Shown: positions 25,401 to 32,690 of the stretch, piece after piece
Layout of the letters: the number at the start of each line of letters is the position of its first letter
Numbering within the stretch: position 1 is the first letter of the stretch
From: Glandiceps talaboti
Lineage: Eukaryota > Hemichordata > Enteropneusta > Spengelidae
NCBI RefSeq assembly: GCF_964340395.1
Contig: NC_135549.1
Coordinates: 19,476,342-19,540,341 of the forward strand
Length of the DNA: 64,000 bases
Direction: 5' to 3'
Program-made: the position numbers and the translations under genes
The notes under the pieces: generated by a model
What the model saw: the letters and a program-made list of their open reading frames with translations, nothing else
Told to the model about the DNA's origin: nothing
The model's database searches: none

Positions 25401-25457
25401 AATGACTTCTATGACCAGCAAGTCAATATGGCCACAAGCAAAGGTGTCGGTCAGTAA
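1..25457 (+). CDS. TUBGCP6: Gamma-tubulin complex protein 6 (GCP6), 3' part, 12 exons, 5'-partial
   Basis: GCP6 is a subunit of the gamma-tubulin ring complex, which nucleates microtubules at centrosomes; GCP6 is also a known Plk4 substrate. Exons: 1-1316, 2190-2282, 2873-3041, 3194-3335, 6826-6982, 7773-7810, 11609-11741, 13385-13439, 18970-19069, 20362-20423, 21617-21816, 25333-25457. All junctions are GT-AG and in phase, and the chain gives 862 codons plus TAA; base 1 is the last base of a codon. The first exon carries about nine HGH-x-SD repeats of 27-28 residues, the signature of vertebrate GCP6. Exons 3-12 encode the helical GRIP2 (Spc97/Spc98 C-terminal) domain, with family-like segments such as [18 protein letters not shown] and [16 protein letters not shown], the latter near the C-terminus as in human GCP6. 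Human GCP6 is about 1,800 residues, so roughly the N-terminal half lies outside the window. The first donor is weak (see exon entry). Orthology is very secure; exact ends of exon 1 are less so. Confidence 0.95.
1373..1512. mobile_element. 140-bp foldback MITE just downstream of an exon
   Basis: Bases 1373-1430 and 1457-1512 are inverted copies of each other around a 26-base loop. The outer 19 bases, CACTGCATGAAAGGGTGGC, are perfectly complementary. ATT stands directly outside each end, a possible 3-bp target duplication. There is no coding capacity, so this is a non-autonomous element. It begins 56 bases after the exon donor and explains why the exon reading frame appears to run on to 1414. 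Confidence 0.8.
1730..2030. repeat. Degenerate purine-rich minisatellite
   Basis: About five diverged units of roughly 60 bp follow one another, each with a block like CAGGGGAAAGGGAG, then TAGTGTGAT and AAACTCAAAGTGAA. The strand is strongly G/A biased, so the reverse strand shows a spurious proline/leucine-rich open frame (1666-2088) that I do not call as a gene. Confidence 0.6.
2190..2282 (+). CDS. TUBGCP6: TUBGCP6 exon B
   Basis: 93 bases between TTTAAATAG and a perfect GTAAGT. Joined to exon A by phase 1 it reads [16 protein letters not shown] and onward, with an acidic, linker-like character. It leads into the GRIP2 domain. Confidence 0.85.
2283..2872 (+). other. TUBGCP6 intron B
   Basis: 590 bases, very AT-rich, with consensus GTAAGT donor and a TTTGCATTTCAG acceptor. 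No repeat or gene seen inside. Confidence 0.8.
2873..3041 (+). CDS. TUBGCP6: TUBGCP6 exon C: start of GRIP2 region
   Basis: 169 bases, entered in phase 1 and left in phase 2. It encodes [20 protein letters not shown] and onward to [10 protein letters not shown], leading into the gamma-tubulin-binding GRIP2 domain. Acceptor TTTCAG, donor GTAAGT. Confidence 0.9.
3194..3335 (+). CDS. TUBGCP6: TUBGCP6 exon D (GRIP2)
   Basis: 142 bases ending exactly at a codon. It encodes [20 protein letters not shown] and [20 protein letters not shown], typical of the first helices of the GCP C-terminal domain. The donor GAAAGG|GTAAGT is followed 61 bases later by a degenerate copy of itself (see findings). Confidence 0.93.
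4399..4445. repeat. (ATCA)n microsatellite
   Basis: About eleven units of ATCA, slightly impure at the 3' end (ATTAATCAATCAGTCA). Confidence 0.9.
4838..5107. mobile_element. CAGGGGTGAAC foldback element with 5-bp target duplication
   Basis: The element starts CAGGGGTGAAC and ends GTTCACCCCTG. Subterminal halves rich in GGTCCTGGACC-like words are also inverted. GAGAT lies directly outside both ends (4833-4837 and 5108-5112), a perfect 5-bp target-site duplication. There is no open frame of note. The CAGGG terminus recalls hAT-type elements, but hAT duplications are usually 8 bp, so the superfamily stays open. Confidence 0.8.
6826..6982 (+). CDS. TUBGCP6: TUBGCP6 exon E (GRIP2)
   Basis: 157 bases starting on a codon and ending one base into the next. 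It encodes [20 protein letters not shown] and [20 protein letters not shown]. The reading frame is uninterrupted and in phase with both neighbours. Confidence 0.93.
6983..7772 (+). other. TUBGCP6 intron E
   Basis: 790 bases. It contains a CTCF-like word at 7097-7111, a 21-base G run at 7281-7301, and a G/T-rich degenerate tandem repeat at about 7180-7630. Confidence 0.8.
7180..7630. repeat. Degenerate ~100-bp tandem repeat with poly-G tract
   Basis: Four or so diverged units share words such as GCACAAGGGGCAGGTGTC, TGCAGTGTG and TATTGGTCCA. One unit has an expanded run of 21 G (7281-7301) that could form a G-quadruplex. Open frames here are by-products of the repeat. Confidence 0.55.
7773..7810 (+). 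CDS. TUBGCP6: TUBGCP6 exon F, 38 bases
   Basis: A small exon entered in phase 1 (T|CA gives Ser) and ending on a codon. It reads [12 protein letters not shown], joining straight into VDWPVNIV of the next exon as in other GCP6 proteins. Its donor AAG|GTAAGTAA is the founder of the 36-donor minisatellite that follows. Confidence 0.93.
7797..9990 (+). repeat. 58-62 bp minisatellite duplicating a splice donor
   Basis: About 36 units run head to tail. Each contains the last 14 bases of exon F (AACTAAGATATAAG or a close variant), the donor GTAAGTAA and about 40 bases of intron (TTTGATAATCAC, TACAGAATTGTTAAG). GTAAGT occurs at 7811, 7873, 7935, 7997, 8057, 8115 and so on to 9931, 36 times. Unit length varies by small indels between AAGAA and ACTTTAG. 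The last unit (after 9969) has lost its donor. Confidence 0.95.
7811..11608 (+). other. TUBGCP6 intron F
   Basis: 3,798 bases if the first donor is used. It comprises the donor minisatellite (to 9990), then AT-rich sequence with one stray relic of the repeat at about 10580-10616, and ends in TTTTGTGCTCTAG. Confidence 0.85.
11609..11741 (+). CDS. TUBGCP6: TUBGCP6 exon G (GRIP2)
   Basis: 133 bases starting on a codon. It encodes [20 protein letters not shown] and [20 protein letters not shown]. The W-P-hydrophobic and Y-hydrophobic-F-hydrophobic-L-K pattern is characteristic of the GCP family's gamma-tubulin-binding core. Donor GTGAGT. Confidence 0.95.
12349..12395. repeat. (TACG)n microsatellite
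   Basis: About ten GTAC/TACG units, every unit carrying a CpG and self-complementary, starting as GTATGTATG. Confidence 0.9.
12813..13000. repeat. Compound (GATT)/(GATC)/(GAAT)/(GGAT) microsatellite
   Basis: Adjacent tetranucleotide runs that differ by single substitutions, suggesting successive expansion from one seed. The reverse-strand frame rich in SIHSF and NQSI words is a by-product. Confidence 0.85.
13385..13439 (+). CDS. TUBGCP6: TUBGCP6 exon H
   Basis: 55 bases, phase 1 in and phase 2 out, encoding [18 protein letters not shown]. Acceptor TTTCAG, donor CAG|GTATGG. Confidence 0.92.
13568..18475. repeat. 3.9-copy tandem array, ~1.25-kb unit
   Basis: Unit starts (ATGAATTAATAA) lie at 13568, 14814, 16058 and 17309, so spacings are 1246, 1244 and 1251. 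Copies 2 and 3 are nearly identical, while 1 and 4 carry more substitutions. Each unit ends with the left half of a foldback element beginning near AAAGGGGAACACCACTCC. Repeated 60-70 codon frames (for example [14 protein letters not shown]) recur only because the DNA recurs. They are not called as genes. Confidence 0.95.
18207..18661. mobile_element. Complete foldback element at the end of the tandem array
   Basis: The left arm (18207-18475) is the same sequence that ends each satellite unit. The right arm (18476-18661) is its inverted copy, from TGCAACCATGAATATATTA to CCTGGAGGGGTGTTCTCC. Only the last unit of the array keeps both arms. No open frame. Confidence 0.75.
18970..19069 (+). CDS. 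TUBGCP6: TUBGCP6 exon I
   Basis: 100 bases, phase 2 in and phase 0 out, encoding (R)[19 protein letters not shown] and [12 protein letters not shown]. The HEM-Q-F-V pattern matches the GCP family's R-x-x-M-x-x-F-V-x-x-hydrophobic segment. Confidence 0.95.
19070..20361 (+). other. TUBGCP6 intron I
   Basis: 1,292 bases with a 425-bp TTAA-ended foldback element at 19802-20226. The rest is plain AT-rich sequence. Confidence 0.8.
19802..20226. mobile_element. TTAA-ended foldback MITE
   Basis: TTAA stands at both ends (19802-19805 and 20223-20226). Inside, the left end (ATGGAAATGTCACTCCAGG) and right end (GAACCAATTGTTCCCCT) are inverted, as are long internal stretches such as CTCCCATGATGCAATAGCC. 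It is related to the element at 18207-18661 and to each satellite unit's end. TTAA targets suggest a piggyBac-type mobiliser; there is no transposase. Confidence 0.75.
20362..20423 (+). CDS. TUBGCP6: TUBGCP6 exon J
   Basis: 62 bases, phase 0 in and phase 2 out, encoding [20 protein letters not shown]. The D-hydrophobic-x-x-hydrophobic-H-x-x-Y-L pattern is diagnostic of GCP proteins. Confidence 0.95.
20424..21616 (+). other. TUBGCP6 intron J
   Basis: 1,193 bases, AT-rich, with a (GT)n run at 21485-21507. No gene or clear element seen. Confidence 0.8.
21617..21816 (+). CDS. TUBGCP6: TUBGCP6 exon K (GRIP2)
   Basis: 200 bases, phase 2 in and phase 1 out, encoding [20 protein letters not shown] through [12 protein letters not shown]. 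These are the late helices of the GRIP2 domain. The donor AAAG|GTAATC can be spliced to exon L or, in phase, to a possible alternative last exon at 22614. Confidence 0.95.
21919..22131. repeat. (ACAT)n microsatellite
   Basis: About 210 bp of ACAT/ACAC/GTACAT units. It generates YIHT- and MYVC-type frames on both strands, none of them genes. Confidence 0.95.
22614..22693 (+). CDS. Possible alternative last exon of TUBGCP6
   Basis: After TGTATGTTTTTGTAG, the sequence continues the phase of exon K and reads [20 protein letters not shown] and a few more residues to TAG at 22691. AATAAA follows at 22802, about 110 bases later. It would replace the final [12 protein letters not shown] helix with an unrelated 26-residue tail. 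No homology is recognised. A short in-phase frame can occur by chance, so this is tentative. Confidence 0.3.
23383..23412. repeat. (TTAGA)n tract, possible retroelement tail
   Basis: Six TTAGA units followed by ATACTTTATCAACC and an A-rich stretch. On the minus strand this looks like a 3' end with a simple-repeat tail, as many LINEs have. No reverse transcriptase frame was seen. Confidence 0.35.
25333..25457 (+). CDS. TUBGCP6: TUBGCP6 last exon (C-terminus)
   Basis: Acceptor TTCTGTTTTCTAG, phase 1. It encodes [29 protein letters not shown] and a short tail to TAA at 25455-25457. The [15 protein letters not shown] motif near the C-terminus matches human GCP6, so this is the canonical end. Confidence 0.96.
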
Positions 25458-25748
25458 ACAATACAAGGGTAAAAAAAAGACATGCATCCGTCTTTTGGAA
25501 TGTGTCAGTGAGAGAAGCTATCTCTCTATTTGTATAGATTGAAGACTGTTTTGAAATATGGATGCAGGGAGTATTTTATTTATGAATACGAGAGAACTCT
25601 ATATTTATCATAGAAATATGTGATTTACTGTGATAATGAGACCTTATAAATTCTTAATTTTTGCCAGCACAAGTTTATGATATGTTCAATATTTGGCAAG
25701 AAACCTGTAGTAATATTGAGGGTTTACCAATCATTTAGTTAGAGTTCT

Positions 25749-25754
25749 AATAAA
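25749..25754 (+). promoter_or_regulatory. Candidate TUBGCP6 poly(A) signal
   Basis: First AATAAA after the stop codon, 292 bases downstream. A second AATAAA lies at 26458-26463. Either could end the transcript. Confidence 0.45.
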
Positions 25755-26535
25755 TCTGCTGTTTGTAAACATAAATCTTATCACTCAGTGGCCAAGTGCA
25801 GTAGTGTCTGTTACATTTAGTACACGCACCGGGTAGTTCATCAATGTTTTATGATGCCTGTATCTATGTCTGTTGCAACAACATCAGACAGTTAGCAGCT
25901 CAAAACATTGTTTGCAAAATGATATATGTGTATGTCTTGTAATACATTGTATTGAATGACTACGGGTGAATATTCATATACAAAATATTAATGCACCACC
26001 ATATCAGCTTGTGCACTGATCTACTGTTTGTGAGTTGTGTTATCATCAGTGCAATTGTATGGCGAAATATCTATGATGTTTGTAGTTGTCCTCTGCAATG
26101 TCTCCAGGTTTATTAGATCAGAAAATTGTCTGTGTAATCAATTAATATTTCATAACTGATAGCATGCATATAATATTGATATCTTTTGATATTAATAATA
26201 TATGATGCCACAATGATTTTAATCTAAGCTGAGGGCGTTCTCTTCTATCACACCATACGGTCTCATTGCACGTTTTCAAATGTGTTATACTATTTCAATT
26301 TTGTATGGTGTCACAGTAAAGTTAACAAAAAAGTAGGCGTATCTGTATACTATGTTTTGTAATGGCTTGGAGCTACAAAAGCCACTACCGCTGAGCATTT
26401 TGAAATGCATTTTCATATTTTTTCTTTTTGGCAACTTGCTGATTTTGTTCTGCTTACAATAAAAATGTAATTTTTATTATACAGAATACAGTTGTATATA
26501 TACCATTGAATTAACCTTTGCTACATCTGGGGGTC

Positions 26536-26555
26536 AGGTCAGAGGTCAGGGGTCA
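26536..26555 (+). promoter_or_regulatory. Triple DR1 nuclear-receptor-like half-sites
   Basis: AGGTCA, AGGTCA and GGGTCA are spaced by one G each, an array of the DR1 type bound by RXR, HNF4 or COUP-TF class receptors. A further overlapping GGGTCA starts at 26531. Motif match only. Confidence 0.4.
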
Positions 26556-28339
26556 CTGCGTGAAAATGTGTCTTATGGTGGAATCTCATTTTATGTGTAA
26601 AGCCATATTTGGCTGATAACTGACTTGCTAATGAATAAGATATTTTACAGCCCCTACTGGTCTTATTCATGTCACTCTGTTGAAGCGAGAAATTTACACA
26701 AAACTCACCCAGATATTTTATAATACAAGGGGTAACCTTTGTTGATTTGTATTCTAAAACTGATAAATACAACATAGCCATTAAGCGTTTCCTGTATGGT
26801 ACAAAAGTTGAATACAAAAAAAACCGACAAGAACATTATAATAATCTGGGAGACACAAAGCTACCCCTAGCTCAATCAGAATCGTGACTTACTAAGCCAC
26901 AACTTATGGAGGATTTGTTATAATAAACAGATTTGGGAGCAGACATGGAAATTGGTTTTTTACAATCCTCAGTGTCAAATTATACTTCTGTATTAAGCAA
27001 GGAAGATAGTTTAGACACATTGGTATGACATTCAATTACATTTTGTCATATGGAAAGTACACATACATGATTCTAATGTATCAAATGACTAATTACAAAA
27101 TGAATCACCTTTCATCCACAAAAAAGATTGCCGATCAGGTTGTCTTTGGTAAAAAAAAAATTAACTGTAGTCTGTCACTGTAGATATTACCATATTACAT
27201 GTAGCTTGTTTATCTCTAACCATTAACAGATAGTCGTGTGCATTTTATGAAAATTGCCTACGTTTGATTAAAACGTGAAAACGTTTTAATGGTATACAGT
27301 TCGGGTTGTATTTGAATCACTACCTGCACATACGTTAGTCTTGTAGCTCGGATCTGCGCTGGACACTTATAAAGTTAGGAGAATTGCCCGAGGGTCTAGC
27401 AGCTGGACTACACATTCAGTTTGCCAATTTCAATTCATCATCTATCAAAGTGGAATTGTATACTTTGTTCCAAAACATGATTACAAAAGAGGGAAATCAA
27501 ATTGACTCTTGAGATTTAGAAGGCTGTTTCCAAAGTAGAAGAAAACATTTGAATTAAAGCAAGTGTTAGATGAAAATAACTTACTTGGTAATATCGTACA
27601 ACCTAAATAGTATTGAATCACCTGTGGATGACCGTATTTTTTTTGTAGCTGTATGCAAGATATGGTACAATATATTAAATCAAAATGGTTTTTATCGAGA
27701 GCGTGATATTTTAGAGATTTGACAATGTTGGAATATATATGTTTGTCAAACACCACAATAAAATGTAGCAATATCATTAGTAAGAATGTTGGTGAATCAA
27801 AACGAGGTTTTGTTTGTTCTCAACGGTTTTTCCATACAATTTGCAATACATTTTATACTACAGATGTCTTACAATGCCTCTGATGAACAAAATGAACGTT
27901 TTGTTGTCTGTCTATCTATAACAAAGTACAATGAGGGTCATACTTTAGTAAATAGCCCTAGTGTGTAGTGTAACCTCGCTCCAGTGAATGTGAAAATAAA
28001 GACGTGTCAGCCAGAATCTTGTTTTTATTAAATGTTGTATTTACCAGAGTATAAAATAGAGAAGTGAGTTAAAATACACATGAATTAACTTTCGCATTGT
28101 CGCAGTCACGTAAAACACATTCCCTTCTCATTGGTGATGATTTGTAAAGTGTACATTGCATTATATAGTGTAAATTTGCTTTTATGCCACAGTTGGAAAT
28201 GAGATGCTTGGTGGCAATTGTTATGTCGTTAATGTCAAAGGGTTACAGACCAAGTGAAAAATACATTAAAGGTTTGCTACAAAAGGTGCGTAGAGTAACC
28301 CGATTTTAATTATATAGAACTGGTATAAATGTGTTAAAA

Positions 28340-28879
28340 GGGGCGAGATCAACTTAGTTCAATGTTGGATAAAAAAACTTAATTCTGTTACTTTTGGGGT
28401 GGGGGTTTTGAGCCATTTTAGTTCTCATCCTACAAAAAAAATGATTTTACTTTCAATGGATCTCTTTTGTATACCAAAGTACAACAATTTCTAAAAAAAA
28501 ATGTGAAATTGAGAAATGGAAGGATTTTTGCCACAGTAAATGCATGGCACTAAAATACAGTAAAGTGTCACCAAAAAGAACAATTTCCTCACTACATACT
28601 CAGACTGGCCTTGTATTCATATCACTGCATACTACTACATACTGGCTTTGTATTCATAGCACTACACATTACTACATACTGACCTTGTATTCATAGCACT
28701 ATATACTACTACATTCTTGCCTTGTATTAACACTACACACTACTACATACTGATTTGAGATTGACTGCTGTCTCAAACATTTTCGATTTTGTTCAATTTG
28801 GCGGGGGGTGGGGAGTTGTTGAGGCCTAACTAAAATAATTTAGCTTTCCATCCTACATTAAACTATGTGATCTCGCCCC
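28340..28879. mobile_element. Foldback element with internal minisatellite
   Basis: It starts GGGGCGAGATCA and ends TGATCTCGCCCC. The next ~20 bases are also inverted (TTAGTTCAATGTTGGAT versus ATCCTACATTAAACTA). Inside, 28591-28752 holds about four ~45-50-bp units with TACTACATACTG and CTTGTATTCATAGCAC. No open frame. A clear target duplication is not visible. Confidence 0.7.
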
Positions 28880-29858
28880 TAAGCTGCTGTGTTGATTCTT
28901 GACCAAAATGACAAGATTGTACTATACTTCGTCAACGCTATCTTTTTGGAGAGATTTGTAGAAAATGACAAAAACAAAATAGGATAAATTCAATTTAGTT
29001 TTTTTTCTCTAAAACTTTACTTTGTAAGAAAAATACTAAATGTTCTTTGAATGGTGTGTATCTTGTGGGAAAAAAACACAAAACAAACGTATGCACTTTA
29101 AGTGTGATTTACAAATTAAAAACAAAAAACCCCTACAATTTAACCCAGTCGTCTGCCCTATTCGTTTCTTTGTCCACCCGTACCCAACGAGTGCACATAT
29201 TATGAATTGTGTTCACGGTAGTGCACGTTATCTCATATCAGAGCAGATTAGTGTTCATGGTAAAATGGTTCAGATACGGTAAAACCGTGTTTAATTCAAC
29301 TGTATTGATTTAAATTCAATTAACCCAACGGTGGGAAACGAGAATCGATGTTATTTTGATATGTGTAATGAGAGTTCGAAAAAACTACCTGTAATAACAT
29401 ATTAAACTTTGAGATTGCAGTCAACATAAACTTCAATGTAGGATTGGTCATAAAATAAAAGTTTGGACCTGGACCCCCCCCCCCCCCGCAACCCGTCGCA
29501 GCATCGTTGTATTGAAATCACCCCATGCCATGCCATGTCCCCACCCCTGCAATTGAATCTAATAAAGTCGCGACAAGCATCTACCACATTACCTACATTA
29601 CAAATTACCATATCTGTTTGTTTCCCCGGCAAAACCTTTACCTCCTTCAAAAGTTTGTACAAGTCTACTCGAGAAATGTTCTGTTGTTCAGTCCATGTAA
29701 AGTGTTCTCATCACGGATTGCCATTGTAGCATTCGGTCCAAATATCGATCGATGGTTAAAATATAACAGTACTCCCTTGTTGACCTCAAATTACTGAATG
29801 TTTCGTCTTACAAATCACACACATGGATCTTTGGGAGGCACTTCTCTATATCAGTACC
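28880..29858. other. Spacer 3' of the NHL gene
   Basis: AT-rich with a C14 run at 29474-29487. On the minus strand no AATAAA lies in the 450 bases after the NHL stop. The nearest variant (ATTAAA) is at 29295-29290. Confidence 0.6.
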
Positions 29859-30887
29859 TCAGTTTTCGTTGTCCATTAGCTTGTTCCAACTCGATTCACG
29901 GCTAATTAGTTCTGATTTTCGCGGCATTTCTTTCAATTTATCGGCATCGTACTGGTAGACAGCCACGTAGGACTTCGAGCCTTCGGGTAGACTGCATTTA
30001 CAACATACAGCAAATACGTGCGGGATACCGTCGATTTTGGCCGCAGCAACACCTCTGGTGTTGGGACCGTTGTGGCGATCTCCAATGCAGCCGATAACGT
30101 CGCCCTTCAGGGACAACACGTGGATTCCGGCCCCTCCGGCAATGATGTGGTCGTCGTCATCGACACATATCCCTGTCGGACCGGTGACCGTCTGGAACAG
30201 GCGAGTGACTGAACCATCAGGGTCGAAAACCTGGATACGACTGGCCAGGTCACTCACGATGCAGAAATCTCGCTTCGTGAAACGCACGTACATAGGTGTG
30301 TTGAATTTGCCCAGCTCGCAACCCCTGCCACCGATGGCTTTGACATATTTGCCATCGTGGTCGAATACAACCAATCTTCTCTTGGATCTGTCGATAACGT
30401 TGATATAACCGCGATTGTTGACCGCAATGCTGATTGCACCTTTCAGTTTGTCATGGACGATTTCTTTCTGTGGTTCACCTGAGTAGTTGAACTTGATGAT
30501 GGCGTTGTTGTCCCAGTCATCAAAGTTGCCTGCTCCGATTACATAGATAAATTCGTCGTCCGGGCCAACGGCAACGTCTCCCGGGTAGAAATTTTCAAAC
30601 TGCTCACTTGTATACGAGATGGCCTGTTGAAATTCACCATCTTTGTTGTACACTTTCACATTCGCAGCACCGAAATCGGCGACAAACACGTCACCTTTAC
30701 TCGACAAGGCTATTCCACAAGGTGTTATCAGACGAGCGTCCTCGGGGCCGTCGTCGCTCCATCCGAAGTCGGCGACTTGCTTGTAAGGCGGGTCATCTTT
30801 CTCCTCTTCCTCTCCCTCTTGTGGTTCTTTGTCACCATCTTCTACTTCTTTACTTTCCACAACGGCCTGTTGTTCATCGTCCGCCAT
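29859..30887 (-). CDS. Intronless NHL-repeat beta-propeller protein, 342 aa
   Basis: The protein has an acidic, probably disordered N-terminus (residues 1-33, runs of E and D). About six NHL blades follow, near residues 53-82, 101-136, 148-180, 194-225, 235-265 and 276-313. Each has the pattern P-x-G-hydrophobic-A...G-x-hydrophobic-x-V-x-D...hydrophobic-x-V-F-D-x-D-G, as in ITPCGIALSSKGDVFVADFG and RRLVVFDHDGKYVKAIG. Six blades make a complete ring. NHL propellers of TRIM-NHL proteins bind RNA or protein, but this protein has no RING, B-box, coiled coil, signal peptide or membrane segment, so it should be cytosolic. The start at 30887 has G at -3 and +4. The frame is one uninterrupted exon with about half G+C, richer than its surroundings. 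It could be a retrogene or a member of a lineage-specific NHL family. The specific function is unknown. Confidence 0.88.
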   Translation of the reverse strand: MADDEQQAVVESKEVEDGDKEPQEGEEEEKDDPPYKQVADFGWSDDGPEDARLITPCGIALSSKGDVFVADFGAANVKVYNKDGEFQQAISYTSEQFENFYPGDVAVGPDDEFIYVIGAGNFDDWDNNAIIKFNYSGEPQKEIVHDKLKGAISIAVNNRGYINVIDRSKRRLVVFDHDGKYVKAIGGRGCELGKFNTPMYVRFTKRDFCIVSDLASRIQVFDPDGSVTRLFQTVTGPTGICVDDDDHIIAGGAGIHVLSLKGDVIGCIGDRHNGPNTRGVAAAKIDGIPHVFAVCCKCSLPEGSKSYVAVYQYDADKLKEMPRKSELISRESSWNKLMDNEN

Positions 30888-30915
30888 AACGTCACATTAG
30901 AACGGCGAACCTTGA
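30888..30915 (-). promoter_or_regulatory. NHL gene 5' leader with CRE-like word
   Basis: On the minus strand the start codon sits in GTGACGTTATGGCGGACG: a TGACG CRE half-site overlaps the leader and a YY1-like ATGGCGG covers the ATG. TATATTTTCAAG just upstream could instead be a 3' splice site of a 5'-UTR intron. Confidence 0.3.
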
Positions 30916-31098
30916 AAATATAATGCATTAAGCGAAGTTAATGACAAAATATTAGTTATGTCATTAGTTGTAAGTATAGCGATCATACTGTTCTAAACAG
31001 TGACTAAAGTCCACAGAACATGGTCGTTGATTTATATGCTAAACCCCGCAAGACCTGAATGCAAGTAAGTTTTCATTGGTCGTTGGAATGGTGTGTTC

Positions 31099-31163
31099 TT
31101 TGTGTGTGTGTGTGTGTGTGTATGTGTGTGTGTGTGTGTGCGTGTGTGTGTGTGTGTGTGTGT
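31099..31163. repeat. (GT)n microsatellite
   Basis: About 32 GT units with two impurities. It abuts a 55-bp sequence also found next to the (ACAT)n run at 21.9 kb. Confidence 0.95.
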
Positions 31164-32536
31164 AATATGACTATATGTACATATCACTTGATATATACAA
31201 TGAAGTGTAATATGTATGTGTACGTTTTAGGGTGTGATATCTGCTGTAGAGTAAAGGTACCAGACAGTGCTATATATTATGCTTATTGAAGCACTTTTAT
31301 CCAATATGTTAACCATTTGAAGATTAAACTGTAACGTTATACGAATGTAGTGTAATTATGTAAGTAATTTCACTCGAAATTGCTCATAAACTCCGCTTGT
31401 ACCTATTATGGACAAAAGTATTGTGATCGTACGAGTAAATTAACACCTGAATGACTGTGAAAGGGAGAATGGTTGAACGATTAAAAGTGTTCTCCTGTCG
31501 GCTGAAAGACTTGTAAACATACAGTTTTCAAATTATAACAAGGTTACACTTGTTGCCAAGCATATAACTTACTCATTATTGTCGCTAGGGTCATCAACTT
31601 TTTGTTGACTAAATATATCGGTTCGTGAGAAATGAGATATCATATAACAATAGGCACCAACGGTGTAACTCGTAACAACTAGGTGTGTAAATAAAGGTAT
31701 TCAACAATCGTCAGTTCCTGAATAAATTTTCGGCGTGCGTGTCCGTATGACGGAATAGAACAGACGTGTATGTTTGTGTGTGACGCATGGACCAGGTAAA
31801 GTTTTACGACTACTTAATTTACGGGCGCTATACAAACTTTAGGACAAACTGAACAGAACGTCACCCTGTTAGAATTCTTCAATTTTTACATGGTAAGCCT
31901 TATTTGTCTCTGGACAATTGGTGGGCAGAAAGTCTCAGGCTTGTAAGCGCTGACTGCATTTCAAAAAGTATGCATAAAATACACATTTTAATGTGTGCAT
32001 GAATAATACAAGCTACTGGACGACATGCGCGTTTGCATGGCTTGATGATCAGACCACGTGACTGGAAAACTCATTTCTATAGTGATCTGGGGTTTGATTT
32101 GTTGGAACAATACGCCGTCGTTGTACTTTTATGGATGATACGAGATTGAGCAGCAAAACTGGCGAATTTCTTCGAAAACATTTTCACAATTATGTTAATT
32201 AAGATAATGTATGCAGAATGCAGATAAAGCCATACTTAATACATGCACGTATAGATCCTGCACGTACATATACATATTAATCTGTGATGGTTGACATCTG
32301 CAACAACTATGTTTCTATTGATGTTTAACAGTTTCCGTGCTGAAGCAATTCGTTTAAATGATTATTACAGCGATTTACATTGTGGACTGTCAAAAATTGA
32401 ATGCTGCAAATGTACCTTTCATTCTAAATAGTCGAAGATTAAACGATGCATGTCCAATTTCCGGCAGAATACGTCACCAAGCGATGTGGTTGCCATGGGG
32501 ACTAGGGCCATTCGTTAAAAGCTCTTTGAATTGTAC

Positions 32537-32690
<154 letters not shown>

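Larger units (their letters stand above)
25458..28339. other. Spacer between TUBGCP6 and the NHL gene, first part
   Basis: AT-rich, no recognisable gene. It holds the candidate poly(A) signals, a triple DR1-like site at 26536-26555 and a perfect small inverted repeat at 27267-27290. Open frames of 60-100 codons here have no family resemblance I can see. Confidence 0.7.
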
